Shown here: piece by piece, positions 54,800 to 62,150 of the stretch | Layout of the letters: every line of letters starts with the position of its first letter | Numbering within the stretch: the first letter of the stretch is position 1 | Origin: Paenibacillus sp. FSL K6-3182 | GTDB taxonomy: Bacteria; Bacillota; Bacilli; Paenibacillales; Paenibacillaceae | DNA length: 64,000 nucleotides | Direction: 5' to 3' | NCBI RefSeq assembly: GCF_037976325.1 | Contig: NZ_CP150265.1 | Location: forward strand, 262,001 to 326,000 | Program-made: the position numbers and the translations under genes | The notes under the pieces: generated by a model | Told to the model about the DNA's origin: nothing | Database searches by the model: none | Seen by the model: the letters and a program-made list of their open reading frames with translations, nothing else

Positions 54800-54858
54800 A
54801 AAAAGGCTTTGCTAAGAGTGAGAGAATTGTAACCTCTCCATCTTGCAAGCTTTTTTTT
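54800..54858 (+). terminator. Terminator after the membrane regulator
   Basis: AAAAAGGCTTTGC near 54800 pairs with GCAAGCTTTTTTTT (about 54845-54858), with an inner GAGAG/CTCTC. The stem is imperfect but a long T run follows. Confidence 0.6.
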
Positions 54859-54918
54859 GATTTTATGGGGTGCGAATTTATAATCTGGCAAGGGTTAAAG
54901 AGATTAATTAATGAGACT

Positions 54919-55015
54919 CGAAGCTTCCACAAACCCAGTAGCAGCAAGGGATTCTCAATTATTGCTCAGTTGTTCTGAGCGAATAAGAATTGGTCATTGC
55001 CCGGCGGAAGCTTCG
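54919..55015 (+). promoter_or_regulatory. Structured leader upstream of the ABC/lyase operon
   Basis: CGAAGCTTCC (54919-54928) pairs with GGAAGCTTCG (55006-55015) and encloses a hairpin GCTCAG-TTGTT-CTGAGC (54964-54980). A closed structure of about 97 bases, about 70 bases before the first ABC gene. No known riboswitch signature; no T-box motif. Could be a regulatory RNA or two operator palindromes (AAGCTT-centred). Confidence 0.45.
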
Positions 55016-55087
55016 GCTTGTAAGATGCAGACATGAAACCATATGAGCAGCCAAGTTTAAACAAAATTGTTGGAGGTGGTGAAACCC

Positions 55088-56077
55088 TTGCCGCAATCTA
55101 ATCCTGAATTAGCGAACGCAAGTTTATCACAAGGACATGAACCTAAGTGGCAAAAAACGAGAGATTCAAAGTGGTCTCAATTTAAAGTCATTTTAGGCAG
55201 AGAAAAATATTTGTACGTTTTAGCACTTCCGGGTATTCTCTTCTTTCTTATTTTCAAGTACTTGCCCATATGGGGGCTGGCGTTAGCCTTTAAAAACTAC
55301 TCCCCCTATTTAGGCTTTTGGCAAAGCGAGTGGGTCGGATTTAAATATTTTAATGAGTTTTTCTCGAATCCAGACTTCCTGCTTTTATTTAGAAATACGA
55401 TGGCGATTAGTTTGCTGAACATCGTTTTCTTTTTCCCGATCCCCATCGTTCTCGCTATTCTCATTAATGAGGTTCACAATCGGGCTTTTAAGAAAACGAT
55501 TCAAACGATTATTTATTTACCGCACTTTTTGTCTTGGGTCATTATTGCAGGGATTTGCTTTATAATCCTCGGACAAAGCGATGGTATTATTAACAAGATT
55601 ATTGTCGAATTAGGCGGCAAGCCGATCGGTTTCTTGACGGAGCCGAATTACTTCTGGGGTTTGTTGACTGCACAGAGCATTTGGAAAGAAGCAGGCTGGG
55701 GCACAATTATTTTCCTCGCTGCCATTGCGGGCATTAATCAAGACTTGTATGAGGCGGCGCAAATTGATGGTGCAAACCGTTGGAAGCAAATTGTGAATGT
55801 TACGCTGCCATGCATAAAGAGCACAATTATTGTATTGCTCATTTTGCGGCTTGGACAAGTAATGGAGGTAGGGTTCGAACAAATTTACTTGATGATGAGT
55901 TCTCCCGTTTCACATGTGGCTGATGTATTTGATACGTATGTATACCGAACAGGCATTCAAAATGGTCGTTTCAGTTATGCGACGGTCGTGGGCATATTTA
56001 AATCGGTGGTTGGTCTTATCCTAGTCGTTACAGCCAATCGTTTAGCTAAAAAATTCGGTGAGGAGGGTCTTTACTAA
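55088..56077 (+). CDS. Sugar ABC transporter permease, LplB type
   Basis: About 329 residues; a polar N-terminal tail of about 40 residues, then six helices (YLYVLALPGILFFLIFKYLPIWGLALAFKNYS) and EAA loop EAAQIDGANRWKQIVNVTLPCI. The TTG at 55088 lies 11 bases after GGAGG (55072-55076); a frame from 55067 overlaps that site. Stop overlaps the next ATG (TAATG). Confidence 0.9.
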   Translation: MPQSNPELANASLSQGHEPKWQKTRDSKWSQFKVILGREKYLYVLALPGILFFLIFKYLPIWGLALAFKNYSPYLGFWQSEWVGFKYFNEFFSNPDFLLLFRNTMAISLLNIVFFFPIPIVLAILINEVHNRAFKKTIQTIIYLPHFLSWVIIAGICFIILGQSDGIINKIIVELGGKPIGFLTEPNYFWGLLTAQSIWKEAGWGTIIFLAAIAGINQDLYEAAQIDGANRWKQIVNVTLPCIKSTIIVLLILRLGQVMEVGFEQIYLMMSSPVSHVADVFDTYVYRTGIQNGRFSYATVVGIFKSVVGLILVVTANRLAKKFGEEGLY

Positions 56078-56958
56078 TGCATAAGTCCCTCGGTTATAAA
56101 GTGACAAACGGCTTTATTTATACGGCGCTTGGTCTAATTGGACTCATCACGCTGCTGCCTTTCCTGTATGTCATTGTTGTTTCCTTTACAGATCCTTCGG
56201 AGTATTTGAGAAAGTCGTTAATTATAATTCCAGAGAAGTGGAGCCTTTCCTCCTATAAGTACATTTTATCGACTCCGATGTTTATGCGTTCATTAGGGGT
56301 CAGCGGCTTCTTGGCTGTTGTGGGTTCGGCAATCGGTATTATCGTTACAAGCGCTTTAGCTTATGCCTTGTCGCGGAGACGGTTTTTCGGTAAAAAGTTT
56401 TTCCTCGTTGCGATTCTAATGACGATGCTGTTTAACCCGGGTATGATTCCGAACTTCCTTTTGGTTGAAAGCTTGGGGCTTATCGATACCGTGTGGTCGT
56501 TGATTTTGCCGGCTATTACGAGCGCTTGGTACGTATTTTTGATGAGAAATTTCTATCAGGAATTGCCGGAGGAGCTGGAGGAAGCAGCGAAGATTGATGG
56601 ATGCAATGATATTGGGGTTTTCTTTCGAATTATGTTTCCAATCTCGATGCCAGCAGTCGCTGCGTTTGGGTTATTCTTTGCAGTAGGCTTCTGGAATACG
56701 TACTTCAACGGCGTATTGTACATTAACTCGGATGAACTTCGTCCGATGCAGGTTGTGCTGCAGATGATGCTGATTCAAGCTTCAACCAATATAGCTGACC
56801 CATCCGTAGCGGCAATGCTGCAGAGTGAGCAAATGCTCCCTCCAGAGACGATCAAGATGGCGGCAGTAGTCGTTGCGTCTCTGCCTATCATTATGGTTTA
56901 TCCGTTCCTGCAGAAGTATTTTGTAAAAGGTATGCTGGTTGGTTCCGTAAAGGGTTAA
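56077..56958 (+). CDS. Sugar ABC transporter permease, YtcP type
   Basis: A 293-residue permease with six helices, EAA loop EEAAKIDGCNDIGVFFRIMFPIS and C-terminal YPFLQKYFVKGMLVGSVKG. Coupled to the upstream gene by a one-base overlap; GAGGAGGG precedes the ATG. Confidence 0.92.
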   Translation: MHKSLGYKVTNGFIYTALGLIGLITLLPFLYVIVVSFTDPSEYLRKSLIIIPEKWSLSSYKYILSTPMFMRSLGVSGFLAVVGSAIGIIVTSALAYALSRRRFFGKKFFLVAILMTMLFNPGMIPNFLLVESLGLIDTVWSLILPAITSAWYVFLMRNFYQELPEELEEAAKIDGCNDIGVFFRIMFPISMPAVAAFGLFFAVGFWNTYFNGVLYINSDELRPMQVVLQMMLIQASTNIADPSVAAMLQSEQMLPPETIKMAAVVVASLPIIMVYPFLQKYFVKGMLVGSVKG

Positions 56959-57012
56959 CGGACAAACGACCATTATATAGGGGTTTACTACAAATAAGGG
57001 AGGGTTTTAAAA

Positions 57013-58527
57013 ATGAAAAAAAGAAACTTTGGCATGACGCTTTTGACACTCGTTCTTACGACAAGTTTAATTGGCTGTTCGAATGGTGGCGAAGCTAAAT
57101 CGGCCGGCAATAAAGAGGGTAAACAAAAGCCGGTTGATATTAATATCGGCACGATGACTTATGGTGAATCTCCTAGCAGTGATCTCGAAAGTGTTCAGCA
57201 GCTCAATGAAAAACTAAATGTAAAGCTGAGCATCGATTTTTATCCGATTAATAGCTATAAAGAGAAGCTGAATGCTTTGCTTGCTTCCAAGAGCTTGCCT
57301 GATGTCATTCTTATCGAGGATATCAATGATCCTGCATTCTCAACCGCGATTGAGCAGGGTGCATTCTGGGATTTGACTCCGTTCTTGCAGGATTATCCGA
57401 ACCTAGCAGGTTATCCGGAGAATGCCATTGAGAACATTAATTTCAAGGGCAAATCCTACGGTATTCCGCGTGTTCGCCCATTGGATGGACATGAATCTCT
57501 CATTATTCGTCAAGATTGGCTTGATAAAGTGGGATTGAATGCACCAACGACGATGGATGAGCTCTACAAAGTGTTAGAAGCTTTTACAAAAAATGATCCA
57601 GACGGCAACGGCAAAAACGATACCTTTGGTATGGTGCAAGCGAGTGTCAGCCCTTATATGATGACGATGTTTGGCGCAGGCACAGCGTGGAAGGAAACGG
57701 CTGAAGGCGGTCTTGAGCCTTATTGGCTGACGGCTGAAGCAAGAGAAGCGCTTGAATTCTGGAGCAAGGCGTATGGCGATGGTCTTATTACGCCGGACTT
57801 GCCAGTAATGAAGCCAAGCCAAGTAAAAGAAATGATGATTCAAGGCAAAGCGGGCATCTCTTTCGGCAATATTAACGAAGCGTTTATTTTCGGACAAGAG
57901 CTGCAAAAAATTAAGCCTGAAGCAGAATTGAAGGCGTATGAAATTCCAGCTGCCAAAGACGGCAAAAAGTACAATGAACAAGCATATGGCTACTATGGAT
58001 TATTCCTAGTCAGCAAAAAGGTTAGCGAAGACAAGCTGAAGAAAATTCTTGAGGTTTATAACGAAACGGCGACTGAAGAAGGCTACAATCTCGTTACCTA
58101 TGGTATTAAAGACAAGGATTATACCGTATCGGAAGATGGTTCAATCTTTCAAACCGATGAAGGCAAGAAAAAAGCTTATGGTACAGCGACGACTGCACAA
58201 TGGATTTCCGGTTATTTCAACAAATACCAACGTGCTGAAGGACCTGGCATGCCAGCAGAAGTTAGAGATTACAACCGCCAGCTGGTAGATACCATCTCAG
58301 CATCTTCAATTAAAAATCCTGCTGCAGGGCTGCCAACGACTGAAGTATGGATGGAAAAAGGCGGCGATTGGCAGAAGAAGTTTGTTGATATGTACACAAA
58401 CGTTGTCATCCGCAAAGCAAGCATGGAGGACTGGGACAAGTTTATTGGCGGGCTTAAAGCCGACGCCAGCTTCCAGCAGCATCTGAAAGAAACAAGTGAT
58501 TCTTATAAATCGTTAGCAAGCAAGTAA
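57013..58527 (+). CDS. ABC transporter sugar-binding lipoprotein
   Basis: A 504-residue binding protein with lipobox SLIGCSN. Family-1 fold: SLPDVILIEDINDPAFSTAIEQGAFWDLTPFLQDYPNL, KSYGIPRVRPLDGHESLIIRQDWLDKVGLNAPTT and a calcium-like loop NDPDGNGKNDTFGM (about 195-208). AGGGAGGG precedes the ATG. Given the downstream PL8 lyase, its ligand may be an unsaturated uronate-bearing oligosaccharide (inference). Confidence 0.92.
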   Translation: MKKRNFGMTLLTLVLTTSLIGCSNGGEAKSAGNKEGKQKPVDINIGTMTYGESPSSDLESVQQLNEKLNVKLSIDFYPINSYKEKLNALLASKSLPDVILIEDINDPAFSTAIEQGAFWDLTPFLQDYPNLAGYPENAIENINFKGKSYGIPRVRPLDGHESLIIRQDWLDKVGLNAPTTMDELYKVLEAFTKNDPDGNGKNDTFGMVQASVSPYMMTMFGAGTAWKETAEGGLEPYWLTAEAREALEFWSKAYGDGLITPDLPVMKPSQVKEMMIQGKAGISFGNINEAFIFGQELQKIKPEAELKAYEIPAAKDGKKYNEQAYGYYGLFLVSKKVSEDKLKKILEVYNETATEEGYNLVTYGIKDKDYTVSEDGSIFQTDEGKKKAYGTATTAQWISGYFNKYQRAEGPGMPAEVRDYNRQLVDTISASSIKNPAAGLPTTEVWMEKGGDWQKKFVDMYTNVVIRKASMEDWDKFIGGLKADASFQQHLKETSDSYKSLASK

Positions 58528-58531
58528 GTAA

Positions 58532-58586
58532 ATAAGCCCGGTAAGTTCGAATAGGTCAGTCGAGTTTACCGGGCTTATCTTTTTTA
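58532..58586 (+). terminator. Intra-locus terminator
   Basis: ATAAGCCCGGTAA (58532-58544) pairs perfectly with TTACCGGGCTTAT (58566-58578), then CTTTTTT. It lies between the binding protein and the hydrolase genes, so transporter mRNA should exceed enzyme mRNA unless a further promoter exists. Confidence 0.9.
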
Positions 58587-58611
58587 TTAGATCATGTAGG
58601 GGGAATATGAA

Positions 58612-60282
58612 GTGGAAAAGTTAAATGGAGCTTTGCAGCTGGAAACGAGATGTATCAGTTCATTAATCAAAGTATTCGCCGATGAAGAACTGCTTACAGC
58701 TGCGGTAACTAGAGGCTCGGCACTGCTTGGTGAATCCTATTCGTTCCAGGTTGCATATCGGGCAGATGTACTTATGCGGCAGCTGCAGGTTCGGGTGGAG
58801 TCCGAGCTTGAGCAAGCATTGACCGTACGAACGGTAGAGCTGGTACCCGCCAATATGGTGAGCTATCATGATGCGGATGAAGATGTGCTGAGAAGCACGC
58901 CCGGCTTGTATCCAGATGCGTTAATCCCATTTGATGCAAACCGCGGTTTAACCGGTTATCCAAGCCAATGGCGTTCTCTATGGATAACTGTCGAGGTTCC
59001 GATAGATGCGAAAGCAGGTTTATTTGATATTCGTATATATCTCATCAATGATAGCGGCGAGCAAGTAGGTGAGGAAACATTTACGCTGGAGGTAATTGCG
59101 GCAGCACTGCCGGAGCAGTCGCTTATCCATACCGAATGGTTCCATGTTGACTGCTTGGCTACCTACTATAAGACGGACGTATTTAGCGAGTACCATTGGC
59201 ATTTGATTGAGCAATACATCCAAACCGCTGTGAAACATGGAATGAATATGATTTTGACCCCTTTGTTTACCCCTCCGTTAGACACGGAAATTGGAGGAGA
59301 CCGCCCAACCGTGCAGCTCGTTCAAGTTGAACGCGTGGGGGATGATTACAGATTTACTTTTGAAAAATTAAAGCGCTGGATTGCATTATGTGACCGCAGC
59401 GGCGTGAAATATTTTGAGTTCTCTCATCTCTTTACACAATGGGGTGCCAAGCATGCACCGAAGGTAGTCGCCACAGTTGATGGTCAGGAGAAGCAGCTGT
59501 TTGGCTGGGATACGGATTCCACGGATTCGGAGTACACCAAATTTCTTACGTTATTTTTGCACGAGTTAGTGTCATTTATAAAAGAAAACGGTTTAGAGAA
59601 GCGGGTTTATTTCCATCTGTCGGATGAGCCAAACCTTGCGGACATGGACACCTATCGCGCAGCGAGTGAGCTTATTGGACCGATTTTGGAAGGATTTCCG
59701 ATCATTGATGCACTCTCAGAGTATGAATTTTATGAAAGTGGTCTAATTAAGCACCCCATTCCGGCTAGCAATGCGATTCAGCCGTTTCTTGAACACGGGG
59801 TAGAGGGATTATGGTCGTATTATTGCTGCGCCCAATACAAGCTTGTGTCTAATCGCTTTCTCCATATGCCGTCTTCGCGCAATCGTGTATTAGGCATGCA
59901 GCTGTATAAGATGAAGCTTGCAGGTTTCTTGCATTGGGGCTACAACTTCTGGTATGCGCAGTTCTCGAAGTATCCGATTAATCCGTTTCAAGTGACGGAT
60001 GCAGGCGGCGGTTTTCCAGCGGGGGATGCATTTCTCGTATATCCAGGTGCTGAAGGGCCAATTGAGTCTATTAGGCTGGAGGTGCTTACAGAAGCTCTGC
60101 AGGATCTGCGAGCGCTTGAGCTTCTAGAGCGGAGTACCTCACGGGATGCGGTAATTGCTTTGCTCGAAGATGGCTTAGCGCAGGAACTATCCTTTGAAGC
60201 ATATCCGCGTGAGGTGGAATGGTATATCCGCAAGCGTGAGGAAATTAACCGTCTAATTGGCGAGCATGCAAATTCGAAGTAG
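58612..60282 (+). CDS. DUF4091 glycoside-hydrolase-like protein
   Basis: A 556-residue protein without a signal peptide. An N-terminal beta-sandwich (1-165) precedes a barrel (about 170-500) with YFHLSDEPN (acidic pair), GLWSYYCCAQYKL, GFLHWGYNFWYAQFSKYPINPF and the terminal DUF4091 helix SIRLEVLTEALQDLRALELLE. Family members act on glycosides with acidic catalytic residues; D/E in SDEP are the best candidates. GTG start after AGGGGGAA. Likely processes imported oligosaccharides. Confidence 0.85.
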   Translation: MEKLNGALQLETRCISSLIKVFADEELLTAAVTRGSALLGESYSFQVAYRADVLMRQLQVRVESELEQALTVRTVELVPANMVSYHDADEDVLRSTPGLYPDALIPFDANRGLTGYPSQWRSLWITVEVPIDAKAGLFDIRIYLINDSGEQVGEETFTLEVIAAALPEQSLIHTEWFHVDCLATYYKTDVFSEYHWHLIEQYIQTAVKHGMNMILTPLFTPPLDTEIGGDRPTVQLVQVERVGDDYRFTFEKLKRWIALCDRSGVKYFEFSHLFTQWGAKHAPKVVATVDGQEKQLFGWDTDSTDSEYTKFLTLFLHELVSFIKENGLEKRVYFHLSDEPNLADMDTYRAASELIGPILEGFPIIDALSEYEFYESGLIKHPIPASNAIQPFLEHGVEGLWSYYCCAQYKLVSNRFLHMPSSRNRVLGMQLYKMKLAGFLHWGYNFWYAQFSKYPINPFQVTDAGGGFPAGDAFLVYPGAEGPIESIRLEVLTEALQDLRALELLERSTSRDAVIALLEDGLAQELSFEAYPREVEWYIRKREEINRLIGEHANSK

Positions 60283-60330
60283 ATATGGCAAGTCAAATAC
60301 ATCAAGTTCATGAGCAGAGGAGTAAATGAC

Positions 60331-62094
60331 ATGGCATCATTCAGAGTGCAAGGTAATCAATTTCTTTATGAGGATAAACCGATAACGATTTTGTCGGGGG
60401 CGATTCATTATTTCCGTGTTATTCCGGGGTATTGGAAGGATCGATTGCTTAAGCTAAAAGCTTGCGGTTTTAATACAGTTGAAACGTATGTCGCATGGAA
60501 TATGCACGAGCCGCAGGAGGGTAAGTTCTGTTTCACGGGAATGGCGGATATTGTAGCGTTTATCGAGATAGCAGCAGAGCTGGAATTGCATGTCATTGTA
60601 CGTCCAAGCCCTTACATTTGTGCGGAGTGGGAGTTCGGTGGCATGCCAGCTTGGCTGCTTGCTGAGGATGGAATGCGCTTACGCTGCTATGATGAGTTAT
60701 TTTTATCAAAAGTAGATGCTTATTATGATGTGCTGCTGCCGATGCTAAAGCCTTTGTTATGTACAAACGGCGGTCCAATTATTGCAATGCAAATTGAGAA
60801 TGAGTACGGCAGCTATGGCAATGATCTAAAATATCTTGAGCATATCAAGGAAAGCATGATTTCGCGCGGAATGGACGTTCTGCTGTTTACCTCAGATGGC
60901 CCGGAAGATTTTATGCTGCAGGGCGGGATGATTCCGGGTGTTCTTGAAACCGTAAACTTTGGTTCGAGAACAGAGGAAGCTTTTAACAGCTTAAAGCAAG
61001 TCCAGCCGGACAAGCCGCTCATGTGCATGGAGTATTGGAATGGTTGGTTCGATCACTGGAACAAGCCGCATCATACGCGAGATGCACAGGAAGCGGTGCA
61101 AGTGTTTGAGGATATGCTGAATGCTGGCGGATCGGTTAACTTCTATATGTTCCATGGAGGTACGAATTTCGGATTCTATAATGGAGCCAACAACCATGGG
61201 AAATATGAGCCGACGGTAACGAGCTACGACTATGATAGTCCACTAACCGAGTGGGGGGATATTACGGAGAAATACGTCCTGTTAAGAGAGCTAATCGCAA
61301 AACATTTTGGCACGGCGTTATTGCCGCTTCCGGAGCCTGTTCGCAAAATGGGATATGGCCATGTTCAAATGAAGCCGATTGCGCCGCTGTTCGATGTGCT
61401 GCCGCTGCTGTCGACACCCGTGCAGCGCACCTGCCCTGAACCGATGGAGAAGCTCGGACAAGATTATGGATTTATTTTATATACAACAAAGGTTTCGGGC
61501 CCAAGACTAAATTGTTCACTTGTTTTGCAGGAGGTTCACGATCGCGCGCTCGTATTTTTAGATGGTGAGTATAAGGGTGTTATCGAGCGCTGGGACCCAC
61601 AGCCAATCGAGTTCGATGTGCCAGAGGGCGGAGCAGAGCTTCGTATTCTAGTCGAGAATATGGGCAGAACCAACTATGGGCCGTATTTGCGAGATTATAA
61701 AGGGATTACTGAAGGGGTGAGATTAGGTTTCCAATTTCTATTTGATTGGACGATTCATTCGCTGCCGCTTCATAATCTTGCTCAACTTGAGCAAGCGCCT
61801 GCTGCTGAAGAGCGAGTACAAGACATAAGTGGACCAACCTTCTACCAAGGCTCCCTCCACATTGAGCAGGAGTCGGATATTGCAGATACCTTCCTGGCAC
61901 TTGAAGGCTGGACCAAAGGAATTGTGTTCGTAAATGGTTTCAACCTCGGACGTTACTGGGAAGCAGGGCCGCAGAAGACACTTTATGTTCCAGGTCCGCT
62001 GCTTCGTACCGGTGCAAATGAAATTGTAGTGTTCGAGCTGCATGGAGCGAAGACGCTGCAAGTGACGCTTCAAGATACACCTGATTTGGGGTAG
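60331..62094 (+). CDS. Beta-galactosidase, glycoside hydrolase family 35
   Basis: About 587 residues, no signal peptide. The GH35 barrel is clear: GAIHYFRVIPGYWKDRLLKLKACGFNTVETYVAWNMHEP near the start, catalytic acid E158 in IENEYGSYG and nucleophile E234 in CMEYWNGWFDHW, then FYMFHGGTNFGFYNGAN. C-terminal jelly-roll domains follow, ending in VNGFNLGRYWEAGPQKTLYVPG. ATG 60331 lies 8 bases after GAGGAG; ATG 60310 is an in-frame alternative. It removes beta-galactose from imported oligosaccharides. Confidence 0.93.
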   Translation: MASFRVQGNQFLYEDKPITILSGAIHYFRVIPGYWKDRLLKLKACGFNTVETYVAWNMHEPQEGKFCFTGMADIVAFIEIAAELELHVIVRPSPYICAEWEFGGMPAWLLAEDGMRLRCYDELFLSKVDAYYDVLLPMLKPLLCTNGGPIIAMQIENEYGSYGNDLKYLEHIKESMISRGMDVLLFTSDGPEDFMLQGGMIPGVLETVNFGSRTEEAFNSLKQVQPDKPLMCMEYWNGWFDHWNKPHHTRDAQEAVQVFEDMLNAGGSVNFYMFHGGTNFGFYNGANNHGKYEPTVTSYDYDSPLTEWGDITEKYVLLRELIAKHFGTALLPLPEPVRKMGYGHVQMKPIAPLFDVLPLLSTPVQRTCPEPMEKLGQDYGFILYTTKVSGPRLNCSLVLQEVHDRALVFLDGEYKGVIERWDPQPIEFDVPEGGAELRILVENMGRTNYGPYLRDYKGITEGVRLGFQFLFDWTIHSLPLHNLAQLEQAPAAEERVQDISGPTFYQGSLHIEQESDIADTFLALEGWTKGIVFVNGFNLGRYWEAGPQKTLYVPGPLLRTGANEIVVFELHGAKTLQVTLQDTPDLG

Positions 62095-62150
62095 TGCAAA
62101 GTATTGCAAAGTAATACCATCATGAACTGAAGATAGGAGAGGGTTCATTC

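Noticed and set aside
54919..55015. T-box or known riboswitch
   Set aside because: No GGTGG antiterminator bulge, specifier stem or other recognised riboswitch core could be found; kept only as an unassigned structured leader.
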